A stretch of 64,000 nucleotides of DNA. Source: Melastoma dodecandrum (taxonomy: Eukaryota; Streptophyta; Magnoliopsida; Myrtales; Melastomataceae). The notes beneath the pieces were generated by a model. The model was not told the origin of the DNA. It was given only the letters and a program-made list of their open reading frames with translations, and did no database searches. Both the position numbers and the translations under genes were made by a program. The stretch's first letter is position 1. Each line of letters opens with the position of its first letter. The stretch spans positions 2,683,501 to 2,747,500 of the forward strand of contig JARUPY010000602.1 of NCBI GenBank assembly GCA_029817715.1, written 5' to 3'. This document shows positions 10,429 through 23,500 of this stretch, piece by piece.

Positions 10429-11879
10429 AGTTAGGGTATTCCGGCTAGATCAATACCTTGAGATCTGAAAAAAATGTCAGTAACAAATGTATCCATGAAG
10501 TACGGGAGATCGATAAAAATAAATAAATAAAAGTGGTCAAACATGTACGATTATGGTACTCATGCAGGTCATGTTTTATTTTGCCAAAATTGCTTCTGAG
10601 CGAGATTGGAGCGGGCACCCTGGCTCTCTCACGGCTCACTGTTATATATGAAATTCGTCATGTTTGGATTTTAATATTCCTTTGACTTGGATGCCTCATG
10701 TACCGGTCGAAGGAGTCTTTGTATGGATTGTATCGTGGCTTCGGCATAAGGCCTTTTGATTGAAGGCTTAAATTCGCCGTTTGAACGAAGGAGCCTAAGG
10801 ATCTCATCGGAAGCTTCAGGACCACAAAGGCTTCACTGTTCGGGCGAATTGTTCTTATGCAGATAGCCGGCCAGTCGAGGTTTCCTTTTTATAGGATTTT
10901 GACGCTGACCTTTGGTGAGCTTTGATGATCCAATCCTTGGGGAAATACTCTTTACTTGCCAAAGAAGTAACATATTTGCTTTTGCGACCTCTTCATGCAG
11001 GTCCCTTTGATGCTTTATTTTGCTTTTTTTTAATCGTTAGACTTTGGTCTTTGCGCTTATTTTGCTTTTTCTTTGCTTGTATGTAGGGATTTGCCCCATC
11101 TTTCCTTTTGTTTTGTTGGAGACGCTTTGGATTCCTTGGACCTTTCCAGGGCAGAACTCGACTGGCAAGCTGATCCGTCGATTATACGTCTTCGCCCGAA
11201 CCTTGCGAAAGTGTTGCCTCTGTGGCCTCCATTGCTTCTGGACTCTGACTACAGGATCTCCATTAACCTCGTTGCGAGGCGATCCCTAAGCTCGGGGGGA
11301 GTAGTGTGTACGGAAACTCCAACTTTTGGCTCGGAAGGGCTAGCAATGGTCAATGTCTGTATTTGGGATGGAGAATAAATGCTCGATCTCATCCCGGTCT
11401 GAGCATCTTTTGTCAAAGGATTCTTTATTCGCCAGGACACTTGTGTGTGAACTCTCTCGTGTTTACGCTCATCTCTTTAGGGTAAGTGTTTGGGAAATGG
11501 GTTTGCCTTCTCCAATTCTTGCCCAGAAGTATTCTCTTTATGCGAAAATTTTGATGATGCACCTGACCACACAAATGCTTAATAAACATACATATTTAGG
11601 TAAGCAAACCTCTCAGATGTGGGAAGATGCATGTATCCTTGTGTCTCTGCTGACTTGTTCGAGGTTAGGCTCGAAAAAGGCTTCCGCCCGACTGCCCTTG
11701 CCGTTGTTTATGTGGATGATCATGTGCCTACACAGTTCACAACGGACATAGACGAAGTTAGCTCGTGTACTTTGATAAAGTTGGACGCTTGCCGGAGAGA
11801 GGAAGCAGGGAATGTCTTGACTGTCGTCGGACAGGACGAGAAGTTTTGTTAGAGAGAAGTGTAGAAGACGGTCTCTTTT

Positions 11880-14330
11880 GGTATGGCCATCTTTGGTGAA
11901 CACAAGGGCGGTTTTGAAGCTTTGGTTCAAAATTTTCCACCCGACCACCCACGCCTTTGTTCGTAATGCAGGATGTTCATGTACCTACACTCGCCAAAGG
12001 GCGGGAATTAAGTTAGCTCATGTAACTTATTCCGCAGATGAAGTATTAAAATACTCCCTTCCGTGAAGTCTTCCTTGGTGATAACAAAGGCAAATATCGA
12101 ATCTTTGGCTCGAAATTTCCACCCGACCGCCCACGCCTTTGTTCGTAATGTAGGGTGTTCATATACCTACATTCGCCAAAGGGCGGGGACTGAGTTAGCT
12201 CATGTAAATTGTTCCGATAAAGAAGGGGTTAAAGTTAGATTTAATATTCCCTTTTCATTGTTTTGCCGCCATTGCATCTTTGTCGGTCTTGATTAAAGGA
12301 TTGATGAAATGTTACTCTTGCCATGCGCTGTTATGTAAGGTTATTCATGTACCTAACAAACAGACGGTGAGAAAGCAAGTGAGCTCATGCGACTTGTTTC
12401 TTTTAGAGTAGGAACAAAATTTGCTTGTGCAATTTTGTTCGCAAGAATGGTGAAGTAGAGTTTTGGCACTTCCCTTTTGTATGGTTTCGTCATTGCATCT
12501 TCGTCAGATGGAATCGAAGGTGTGACGAAGTGGCTACTCTGGTTTTGTATCCGCTGTATAAGGTTGCTCATGTACCTATCAAATAGATGACAAGAAAACA
12601 AGTGTCATTGTGCAACTTGATTCTTTTAGAGTAGAGATGAAATTTGCTCATGTAATTTCATTTATAAGAAAGGTGAAGTAGTGTAGGATCTTGATACTCC
12701 CCTTGTATGTGGTTTCATCATTGCGTCTTCATCCACAGGAATCGAAGGATTGATGAAATGCAACTCGTGCTTGATGTCTGTTGTGTAAGGATACTCATGT
12801 ACCTATCCAACAGATGGTTCATTTTTGCATGGTTTTGTCATTGCATTTCCGTCCGATGGAATCGAAGGATTGACGAAATAGTTACTCTTGCTTGATGTCT
12901 GTTGTGTAAGGATGCTCATGTACCTATCAAACAGATGGCTAGAAACAAGGAAATTCTTGTAACTTGTTTCTGTTAGAGTAAGAATGAAGTTTACTCGTGT
13001 AACTTCATTCGTAAGAAAAGTGAAGTAGAGTTTTGACACTTCCCTTTTTGTGTGATTTCATCAATACATCTTCGTCCGATGGAATCGAAGGTCTGACGAA
13101 ATTGCTACAAGATTTTGACTTAAAGGTTTGCCACCCTGCCACCCTCGCCTTTGTCATAGGAGTTTTGCACCATACGTGTGAGGAGCTCTTGTACCTGCCC
13201 ACGAGACAAAGGACGCAAGCGAAATGAGCTCATGTAATTTCACTTAGCTTGATGAAGAGAGTAATATTTGTATGATTCTCCCTTTTCATGTGTATTGTTA
13301 GTGTTCTTTGCCCCAATTGATTCCGTGGGGATATAAAGAAGTTTGCTGACGAAGATTGTTCTGAAGTGTTGTTTTGAAACTTCATCGTTTGTCTTTGTTG
13401 TCTGCTTAAGACGCTCATGTACTTTCATGTAATTTGTTGTCTTGTTGTCTTGTTGATCATGAGTGTTGTTTCGAAGCTTTGATTCGAAAGTTGTCTTGAT
13501 TGGCATGATAGGATGTTGTTGTATCTTCTCGTCTGCCTAGGTTGTTTATGTGCCTATGAGACAAGCCGAAGGGCAAAACAAGTAAGTTCGTGTAACTTGT
13601 TTTGTAAAGAAAGCATTTGTTAAGGAACATATACTCCCTTTCATGTTATTTGCCATTTTGTCAACTGAGAGTTATCCAAGATTGCTCAGTCTGGTCCTAG
13701 GATTGCCTGGAGATATGCCCTAGAGTCGCTCGGAGATATGTCTATGATCACTCGGAGATTTGCCCCACGATCGGTCGAGGATTTGCCTCAGGATCGCTCG
13801 GAGATTTGTCATAGGATTGTTCTCGTGTTGTCGTCATCATTGTTTTACCAACGAAGGTTGTTCCGAAACTTTGGCTCGAAACGTTTCCACCCTACCACCC
13901 TCGCCTTCGTCGTCTGCCTAGGTTGTTCACGTACCTATGAGACAGGCCGAAGGGCAAAACAAGTAAGTTCGTGTAACTTGTTTTGCAGAGATAGTATCAG
14001 TTGAGGAACGAATACTCCCTTTCATGTAAATCGTCGTTTTGGAAAAGAAGACTTCTCCAGGATTGCTTGGAGTTTTGCCCCAATATTGCTTGTCTGCTTA
14101 GGGTGCTCCTGTACTCTCATGTTGTTCTGTTGTTTTGTTGACAACGAAGGATATTTCGAAGCTTTGGCTCAAAATTGTTTCAAGGCTTTGGCTTGAAACT
14201 TTACCACCCTGCCACCCACGCCTTCGTCAACATGCGACAAGGGCTAAAATGAGTGAGCTCATGTAACTCATTTTTGCAAATAAGGAAGTACTGATTAAAG
14301 TACGAATACTCCCTTTCATGTGATTATAAC
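11880..14330. repeat. Degenerate tandem array in the element's 3' region
   Basis: A composite unit recurs many times with irregular spacing. It contains a TTCCACCC-(G/T)-ACC-GCCCACGCC-like block (near 11937, 12118, 13128, 13885, 14202), a CTCATGTAACTTGTT-like block, and a TACTCCCTTTTCATG-like block. A second set with CTCATGTACCTATC plus ACAGATGG recurs near 12340, 12560, 12790 and 12910. In element orientation the array lies between the missing coding region and the 3' LTR. Confidence 0.8.
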
Positions 14331-14554
14331 ATCGAAGATCATCTGCGTTGATTGTTTGTAGCAGTTCCTCTTTGTTACGGCAATTGCTCTTTTGAATGGC
14401 GCGATTGCACAGGTTGCGCGTTGTTGTAGCACCTTGTGGCGGGCATGGGTGGGTATCTAGTCATTCATGCGGTGGGCCGATGTGGATTGACGGGTCGCTC
14501 ATGTAAGGGCTAATTCCCGTCGGTCTTCGAGGCGGTGATTGACCTTCTCCCATT

Positions 14555-14992
14555 CTATTTAAGACGAGCTCTTGAGAGTCGAGCTTCTGTTGGATTGACC
14601 GTTTGGGTACCTTGTCTAGATTGCCCGATGTCGAGGATCGGGAATTGGGGGATTGTCCGTGTCCTGATTGCCCGATGTTGAGGATCAGGGCTTGGGTTGT
14701 AAATTGGAGAATTGCCCCTATCTGAATTGCCCAATAATGAGCGGAGGATTATAGTCTTCTTCTCCATAGTGAAAGAATATGGAAAACACGTTCCCGTTTG
14801 TGCCGAAGTTGGGGCGACTGGTGTTGTAATAAGATTGATTCTGCTTCTTTGGAACAGTTGTTGAATTAATGGGGGCGTGAAGATCTTTGAATTTGACCTT
14901 GACATGTTCGTGAATAGCTCTTTAGGCTCGCCTTCTTCCTTGATGTTGATCATGATCAGCCCTTTTAAATGTAACTTCCTTGGGGTCTCCAT
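14555..14992 (-). other. 145-codon open frame on the element strand, unrecognised
   Basis: This is the longest open frame in the element's interior in its own orientation. It shows no zinc knuckle, protease or RT motif and no resemblance to gag that I can name. Part of its 5' end lies inside the 103-bp duplication. It may be a relic of gag or chance. Confidence 0.25.
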
Positions 14993-15127
14993 GTCATCGT
15001 GGATTCATGCTCTAAACCTTGGTATTAGGCTCGCCTTCTTCCTTGATGTTGATCATGATCAGCCCTTTTAAATGTAACTTCCTTGGGGTCTCCATGTCAT
15101 CGTGGATTCAGGCTCTAAACCTTGGTA
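14922..15127. repeat. 103-bp tandem duplication inside the element
   Basis: Copies at 14922-15024 and 15025-15127 differ at a single base in the part I compared (ATGC versus AGGC near the end). The near-identity points to a recent duplication. Confidence 0.9.
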
Positions 15128-16154
15128 GCTGTTGGGTGATCTTTGGTTTTCATGTTTGACTTGCTTTGGAATATGTTGAGGAAGCTTTGGCCTTTGTGTA
15201 GTTGAATGTGTAGCCTTGGGCTTTAGTAGGCGAGCAGACCTTAGCTTTTTGTTGTTGGATGCTTGACTTAGGCCTTGGCAGTCGTTGATGGATCCTTGGC
15301 CTTCATGTGGTTGAATGTTGCTTTGGTCCTCGGCAACCGTTGAGGAATCCTTGGCCTTCTAGTTGTCGTGGATTTATTATATCTTTCTTGCCCCCAAACT
15401 AATTCGAGGAGCCATCTTGAAGAATTAAAACCGCTTGGGCAGAAAGAGAGTTAAAGTTAGCATCGTGTAACAATGTAATCAATGCATAACAAATTTGTGC
15501 TATGCTTAATCGTATTCATGTATGCCTAGGAAAATACATTATGAGAATGTAATTACAAATGAAATGCAGTAATGCAATGAAGCAATTACTGTGGATGACA
15601 TGATAATACACAACTACTACAATTACGCAGACGTTCATGTGGTCATGCAAATGTATAAATGCAGTAAGCGATAAAATAGGTAGGGAAGGGAGAAAAGATG
15701 ATTCTTGAAGTCTTGTGCGATGAATCCAAATGCTGCAAAATTAGCAATGTTAGTTTTACAGTTTATCGCAGACAAAGCGTACCTGACACCTGTCCCTGTA
15801 CATGTAGAAGACACTTAGTAACAGACAAATGCACGTGCGGCGTCTGATACCTGTAGTGAGCAATTAATTCTAGACTTGGAAGGAGGCTTCTAAGACCTCC
15901 CTCGGACTAAAGGAGGCGGGTCCCGGTCCATAGCCTACAAGCCGCAGGAAGCAGCGAGGCCGTGCCTTTCGGTGACCCCCTAAAAATCCTAGTCCCGGGT
16001 ATAGGGACTTACCTAAGTATGCCTAAGAAAGCGGTAAACAGACACAGACATGAGCGCAGACAAAAGGCACCGAGCCAAACAAGTACATGCGCAAACAAGA
16101 ACTCTACTCCGCATGTGAACGAGTGTAAAGACGTTTCGATAAAAATCCACATGG

Positions 16155-16172
16155 TCCCCAGCGGAGTCGCCA
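16155..16172 (-). other. Primer binding site for tRNA-Arg
   Basis: On the minus strand TGGCGACTCCGCTGGGGA lies 7 bases inside the 5' LTR end. It is perfectly complementary to the 3' end of a plant tRNA-Arg (…UCCCCAGCGGAGUCG plus CCA), as I recall that tRNA. Confidence 0.9.
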
Positions 16173-16179
16173 TCCGGGA

Positions 16180-19100
16180 TGTACGCGCGCCCTCCGGCCT
16201 AGCACGCGCGCTGCGGCTCCGGCGACACGAGGATCCGGGCCCGCTCCCCGAGGCCCAATCCGGTCGGCGTCGCGACTCGAGCGTCGGACGCTGCGGAAGG
16301 GCATCGGGTTGAATCCTCCCTTGGTTCCCGAACGGATTTGCGGGGCGTTTCGCCGACCGTCTCCAGTCCTTGAAGGCAACGAGCGAAAGGCTGCGTTAAG
16401 ACCTCGCTTGGAAAATTCCGGGAGGAACCGGGGAGCGGCTCGTGTCGCCGTCACCCATCCAATGATGGCTCCGTTTGTAAAACATGTTGTTGTTTAACCT
16501 AGGTAAACTATTACGGAGTCGCCACCGACTTTTATTTTTAAAACTGTTAAGTCGGAAAAACAGCTGGTTCGGGGATTTCTACTTACTAAATCTTTACACT
16601 CTAATCATGCGAAGAGGTGGCGTTTGCTCCAAAAGAGTTTGACTTTTGGTTAACGGGCGTTGGACCCGATCCGGGCATGACTCCGGACTCATGTCGCTGT
16701 TTTACGGGTGTTGGACCCGATTCAAGCCTTTTGGGCTTGAACTCATGTGTGCTTAGCAAACAACATGCGACGATAGACCTATGGGCCTAAAGCATGCGAA
16801 CAATCACAAACAATTATTTAGATCAAAGGGAGCGGGGAAGGGCGATGATCGTGAGCCTATGCACTTGGGCTCACGATCCGTTACATGTGGAAATAAAGAA
16901 AAGACGGGAAGCCCGCACTTCCCTCATGTACCTGAGATGATGGTTGATGCCGCTTTACTTCGAAGCTAGTGCCTTCGAGCTTTCTGTCTTCAAAAAACCG
17001 CTTTTGTCGGGATTCCATGAAGCTCGGTTGATTTTTCATGTAAAATCAAAACACCACAGGAAGACGATATGTCAGAAAATTCCAAAATACATGGGATAAT
17101 TTTGGAATTAACTTGTGAGTAAGAATGATTACTCACCGGGCGTTGTGTGGCCCGTTGATGTTGATCCTTCATGATGTTGAAAGATATTCTCTCGTTATTT
17201 TAACATGCAAAACAAAGGAGAAAAACAATGGAGAGCAGCAGGAGTAACGATTAAATCGACGTATATTTAATCATACTAAAAAGTAAGGCATGACTTACTT
17301 TTGAAAGTGTTTGAATTGATTGGGGAGTTTTTGTAGCCCGTGTTCGTCTCCCATGATCATACATTTGTATATTAATTTCGAGGTTGCTCGAGGATATTTG
17401 CCCGAATCCGTTCGTGTTTTCATGAAAAACAGAAAAAAACAGGCATTAGTGACGTGTATTATAGGGAATTTGTATAAACAAATGATAAACCTAAACATTA
17501 ACGAAAAATAAACATCTAACCTACGGCGGTGACGTCCCCTTTTCATTTCATTTTTTCTTAATTTTTATTTTTTATATTATTTATTATTAAAACAAATAAC
17601 AAAAACAAAACAAAATAAATAAAAAAGAAGAAGAAGAAGGGACGGGAGGCTTACCTGACTCGGGGGAGGCTTGTCTCCCAAAAGAAGACACCCACGTGGG
17701 TGTGGCCTCCGGTCGTAGGAAAGACGACGGGTGACTGAAAGCCGCAAAAGGAAGAAGGATTCGCCGCATGAAAAAAGAGGGGAGGACTTCGCCGTACGGG
17801 GGGAGCTGGTCGCGCCACGCCGGGGCTTCCATCGTCGCGCGACACTGTCCGGGGGGAAGCGCAGATCTGGGCACGAGGGGAGGTCGGCCACGCGGGGCAG
17901 TTTGAGGCTGGGGATACTGGTTGGGTCCTCCCCACCACTGGATCTGGGAGCGGCCTCGGGGCTTGGCGAGGCCGGATCTGGAGAGCGTGTTGCGGTTTTG
18001 GCTGTCGACGGCGAAGGAGGAGGAAGAGGACGGGAGGACGCCCGGGGATGGGTTCAACTCCGGGGTTCGTTGGTGACCAGGTCCCGCCGTGGTCGGGAGA
18101 GGCCGGGCCAACCGCTGCCGGGCCTTGGGGACGCCGAAGGGAGAGGATGGAGGACAGGATGGGCGAAGGCGGACGTAGGTTTTGCCGCCGCTGGGCTGAT
18201 CGGGCAACCAACGCCATGTCCCGCCACCATGCTGAGCAAAGGGAATCCGGAGGTCGGCGGTGCTCGATGGGGGGTAGTTCGAGGCTGGCGGTCTTGACTG
18301 GAAACGGCTTGGAGGTTGTAGGGAGGTTGCGATCTCGTCGTCGCTGGGTTGAGATGCGCAGAGAAGGTCTTGCGTTCTGTCCTGCGTCTGTAGGCGGACT
18401 GAGATGAAGGCGTTGAAGTTGCTGGGGGCGAGATCGTCGTCTTTGGTGTACCAGCATGAGGTGGTCGCAGGTTGCTCCGAGGCACCGTCGGGTACGCTGC
18501 CTGAACCAAGCAACAAAACAAATCAGAGCACAAGCTAGGCTCCTCGCGACGCTGACGCGTATTCGCGAGGTGCTTGGTCGTGGTTTCTCGACCGGGAGTG
18601 AGGGATGGGCTTATTGGACTGCCTAGGGGGGAAGAAGCTCGCTCTCGTCAGAAGCTGATTCTGCCACCTCCAAAAGAGTCGAGGTTCGCTGCGATCAGAG
18701 GTACGTCTTCCTACTCTTTGTTGTAGTCGACGGCTTCATTTGGGTCGATCACCAAGGGGGATTTCTATGACACTGGTTTCTGCGTACCTTGGGCAGATTT
18801 GATCAAAAGGAGGGGGGCGATCACCCGAATTTTGCGACTTGTCATTCTCTGGAGGAAGTTCTCGGAGAGCTGGTCTAGAAGGCCGTCCCGGTTGTTCTGT
18901 CTTCCGCTTTTTTTAATAGAGGATGTCGGCCCCCCTTATCCGCTTAATCGCGGCACCCACCTCAAGGAGCCGAGTAGGTAATCATCACGACTACCTTCTG
19001 TTGGGGGGAGGGGGATGACGACTCTTGCTTGCGGCTGTTCTTTGCAGTCGGCCTTTCTCCTTGTCTGACGTTTCTTTTTCCTTTGTCACGCGCAGGTGGG

Positions 19101-19309
19101 ATGATGTAAGTGGTGTCCTGGGTGTTCTTGAGTTGCGGTCCCTAGGAGGGAAGCCGCAGGAGTAGTCTGCCTCCCTATTCCCTCTTCGTCACTCCTTCCT
19201 TTCTTTTTTTTCTCTCTTTGCAAATTCAGATTGAGGATATGAATCTGGTTTACACTTTTTAAATTGGTCCTGCCACCGTTTGGATGATACACAATTTGGG
19301 GAATCTACA
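16180..19309 (-). repeat. 5' LTR of the 12-kb element (3130 bp)
   Basis: It pairs with the left LTR end to end. It differs by scattered transitions, mononucleotide length changes and a 13-base insertion near 17228. The element transcript would start in this LTR and run leftward. The GC-rich block at 17650-18530 keeps the same 309-codon element-strand frame as the other LTR. Confidence 0.92.
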
Positions 19310-19314
19310 ATCTT

Positions 19315-19856
19315 CACTGACGTCGTTCACATTTGCTACAAAAATAGACAAAATGTGAAATTAATGATACAATTGTATATGAAGAAAATTAAAAAAAAAG
19401 TTGACAAAAGAGAGAAAGTTTACAACGATATATTTTGCCAAAGTTTTCTATCTGGGAGAGTCAAATCAGAGGGAGAGTCATGAGGTTTTACGTAATTAGT
19501 TTGGTTAAAAAAAAATTCGCTAAAATATGACAGATGATTGAACGAACAAATAGGACAAAAACTTTTCTCATGTCATGTACACCAACCAGTTCAATGCAGG
19601 AAGATCAACAGATGCCCAAAATACAACCCATACTCTGCATGGATTTCAACTATCACCCTCATCTCGCACGCCTCCCCAGTTGATTGAGTTCCGTACCGTC
19701 TGCGTGTAACTCTCCCATCAGCCGAGGAATTCGTGGTGTACACTGTCGTCGGGAAGTTCAGGCAACATCTTCACCATTATCATTTCTTCGTCTGCATGAC
19801 AAGTTGCGCAAAACTTCAGAGCAAGCAACTCTTACATTCGTTTCTCGAACAAGGAC
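19315..19856. other. Intergenic, 3' flank of the TBC gene
   Basis: A short AT-rich stretch between the retrotransposon target duplication and the TBC stop codon. It probably holds the TBC 3' UTR (minus strand). I see no separate gene. Confidence 0.5.
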
Positions 19857-22800
19857 TCAAAATCGTCTTAGTTGAAACGTGACCTTGTCGAGGTACTGTT
19901 TCTGGATTTTCAGCGCTTCTTTGCATGCTTTCCTGGCATCAAACTTCCCGGTAATGCCACCCATTATCTGAGCCGAAGAGAAGGTTGAGCATTAGACAGG
20001 TCTGCAGTTGCCCTTTGAGTTAGTGACCGGGAGTGAGAGGGATATTCAAAAGAAAGAGACCTCGACAACATCGTCGATCGCACTAGCCTCGTTTAAGAGT
20101 TTCTTCTTCTTTGTCTCAAGGATGCTAGCAAGAAGAAAGACAGCGAGAGCGCTTTGTTCCTCCACTAGTCCCGTCTTCACGATCTTCCTCTCGAATTTAC
20201 CGCACTGTTTGAGATGCTTCTGGTCATGGTCGGATGCAGAAGCTTCTCTCGAGTCGTTGTATATCGAGTATAAGTTTGGATTGTACTCCATGCCCCATAT
20301 AAGCTGAAATCAATCTTCCTTAAGATAGCCATCGATGACAACACCGAATAAACTTAACTTCATAGAAAATCAAAAGTCTCTGTACGCCCTTCGAACATGA
20401 ATATCAGGAAATACAACTGGAATAGTGGAATTAATGAATGATCCAAGCTCACTCACCTCCCAGAGGTAAAGCGAATCCATAAAGGAGAACTCCCTTCTAA
20501 AGAGGACCATAAGCATACGAATTGCGAAAAGATACTGACCGCCAGCTACATCCTCTGCCGAAAAAATGAGAGAATTTTAAGCAGGATAGTGAATGCTAAA
20601 ACAGAGCAATGAACGCGCAATCATATGTAATACAAACTACCATTCTTCCAATTTAACATCGTAATCAAAGCTCAGGACTACTTCAAGAGTTCAAAAGAGA
20701 AACAGCATGCATAGGAGCCAAGCACCCACTCAACAAATAGCTGCAAGATTACTTAGAAGATGCAATACCAAGATGCTGGTGAAGTTCTGGATCCACTGTT
20801 TGGATTATCGTCGAGAGTGTCGTCAATTGAGATTGTACTCCCAACGAAGTGTCGCTACTCCGAAAGTTCTCCCTCTTTCAATCAAAGGAAACACATTAGT
20901 GATACTTGAACTCATTAGAGTACTTTTACACGGTCAGATTTGTGCAGGTCAACCAATTGCTAGTTTTTATTCTTTTTTCAGAAATGATGTAAAGAAAGCA
21001 AGCATTTCTATAAATAGATATTCTATCGATTAACAGAGTATGGGAGAAATTATGTGCACATATGCAACCTTATGGTCACAACACAGAGACTGTTTCCAGA
21101 TCTTCAATCAAGAGAAGGAAAATAAACTCCTCAACAAACTCATTCTGGGACTGATTTTCCTCACATAACTAAAAACCTCTTCTATGTTATGCTTTTCCTC
21201 ACCTGCTCATCTGACTGAAGAAAGCATGAAACATGAATCTCATGACGGAACACCACTGCTTACCAGTTTTCGCATTGCATGATAGAAGCACCAAAAACCA
21301 TCGCCTTCGTCTTCCAAAATCATAACCATAGGCGAGCAAATATCATTCATACCTGTTCCCCGAAAATAAATCAAAGCGTAAATGCCGCATTCAGTTTAAC
21401 AATCCAGTGATTAATCCTTTCCTCACTATGCTAGAGGTTGTGAGAGAGTCTGATTATTAACCTTGGACATAGCCAATGTCACTGTCAACCCAAGAATATA
21501 CAGCTAAGACATCTGAAAGCTTTGCCTGATTGGATTCACTTTCATAAAATGAAAGAGCTCGATCTGTTCGAAGAACATCCAAACCTACATCCCAAACATA
21601 ACAGTTTCGTCAATGCTAATTGAAACACCATAGGCATAACTTGATATAAGATTAGATAGTTCATGTCTAAGCAAACATTCAAATAAATGCCTGCGAGTGA
21701 TGGATCTATTGAAGACTACTAAACAGATAATATTGTGGATGCAAGTGACATAATAAATTATACATACCTATTTGATGCAAGCTATACTTCCATTTAAGTT
21801 CCTTACTTTTATCATCTTTCTTCCTTTCCATAGAATTAGGTCGATTGTTACCCCCACTTGCTGAGGTCCCATCGTCACTGACTAGCGGTGTTGTAACAAT
21901 CTTTCCACTGCCAATTACAGGGGCCATCTTCTGACATCTAGCCTTCCAAATATAATATTGGTCCCTGATGGAAAACCAAGATAATACATGGGTGTGGCAG
22001 TTAGCTTCAACATAAGCAGATGTGATTGTAACAACATGTGTCAAAGGGAAATCAAACAAGAAAGGCTTCACAAATTCAATTAGCACGTTAAAACAATAGT
22101 CTCCTAGCAGCTAGGACCATCCTAAGTCGATAATATTTAACGTCTATAGAAGACGAACTTTCCCTCTATCAGCACAAATTAAGACCTACAAGCAACTGCC
22201 AGAATCTTTTTTCTTCAAATTATGGAGGAAGAAACTTTTACCATGCACAAAATTTCAACAAGATAGTCATAACTTCTTTTCAGAAACTTTAAAATGTTCC
22301 TCCTGTCCGGCTTATTCTTCACAAGCATGCAAGCAAGGAGCTTCACCCATGATCCCCTAAGAACTTTCCAAACATTCATATGCAGTGGGCATTGATGCAC
22401 ATATATACATCTTGTCCGGCCAAAGCGCGCCTCAACCCAAAATTAGAATACAAACTGCGGATAGTTTCAAATCATACAAGTTGTAATGTTTTTTTTTGGT
22501 TTTCTAGAGATGGTATTGCTCATAATTATTGGTTTTAGAAAACAAACATATCCAGATTACCTCCTCTCCTGCCTGATCTGGTTCCTCTCTTTAGTTGTGC
22601 TGTTGGGGTCAAAGCATCCCAAAATGAACTCCCATGCAGGTCCTCGGATAGACGGATGAATTCCCTGAAAGATAGACACCAAAAAAGAAAAACACTATAC
22701 TCTCAAGCACCGGAGAAACCTTACATAATTCTCAGACGTGATAACATTTCAAGCTCAAAGCATACTGATTCAAACAGGGTACATACGCATCCGAGAACAC

Positions 22801-23500
22801 CTCATGATCTATATTAACGAAGGGCAATGTCACCATCAGATGGTTAGCCATGTCCATGTTTCCTGTCATCGTGGTTTCTATCACTATGCCCATAAAGAGT
22901 CTACATAGCTGACCCTTCTATCCCATGCTTTGAGTGCCACCATTCTTGTGTTGCGCATCCTCTGATATGCTCAAGTGGGTCCATGGAACATGCAGAAACA
23001 AATTCATGACTCCTATCCTCCAACAAATAGATCCATCGGACGACAAAAACTAATAATCGGGCGGCCCGGCCTTCCTATAACATCGGACGCCAACAGGCAC
23101 GAATCAGGACAAGAACATCGTGGTCGCCTGGCCTGGCCTTAACCTCACAAATATTACACGATAACCCACAGATTCATTCAATCCGACCAAACCAACATTG
23201 AAAGATACAAAACAAATGCAGGGAGATCATGATAATCTGAACGATGGAAAAAAAAAAAAAAAAGGAATAGGAACCGACCCCTCTCTGGACGCGCTTGATA
23301 ATCCTAGCGACATCCAGGCGTCCATCGGAAGAGAAACAGGATTCCCACTTCCTCTGGCTGAGGGTCTTGCCGCGCTGGGGCCTGAAACGGCAGGGAGGGA
23401 CGTCGTCCTTGCATTCGGGACGGATGGGGTAGTAATGGTCGAGGGATTCCTCGTCCCCGTTGCCGAACAAGTCCAAGATCTTCCCGAACCCGGCGTTCAT
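19857..23500 (-). CDS. TBC-domain RabGAP
   Basis: Nine exons, 5' to 3': 23279-23500, 22561-22664, 21768-21964, 21462-21584, 21264-21352, 20769-20874, 20457-20554, 20061-20303, 19857-19967; 430 residues. The TBC domain starts at GIHPSIRGPAW (~75-85). Both catalytic fingers are present: IGLDVLRTDR with the arginine finger at R180, and DIGYVQGMND with the glutamine finger at Q215. Such proteins speed GTP hydrolysis by Rab GTPases and so end membrane-trafficking steps. An insertion rich in Ser, Gly and Lys (~125-168) separates the two parts of the domain, as in the Gyp7/TBC1D15-like plant group. All nine junctions are GT-AG and in phase. Closest homologue from memory: At1g04830. Confidence 0.92.

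Larger units (their letters stand above)
7235..19314 (-). mobile_element. Complete non-autonomous LTR retrotransposon, Ty3/gypsy Ogre/Tat-like signals
   Basis: Two ~3.1-kb direct repeats (7240-10358 and 16180-19309) begin and end TGTA...TACA and flank a 5.8-kb interior. The 5-bp target duplication ATCTT lies at 7235-7239 and 19310-19314. On the minus strand the interior begins with a perfect 18-nt primer site for tRNA-Arg and ends with a purine tract, so the element runs right to left. A tRNA-Arg primer is known from Ogre-type Ty3/gypsy elements; this lineage call is inference. I find no gag, protease, RT, RNase H or integrase motif in the interior, so mobility would need enzymes from another element. 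It sits between the RIC-like gene and the TBC gene. Confidence 0.92.

Noticed and set aside
7240..19309. Reading the 12-kb element as plus-strand oriented
   Set aside because: No primer site follows 10358 on the plus strand. The perfect tRNA-Arg complement and the purine tract are both on the minus strand, at 16155-16172 and 10359-10374.
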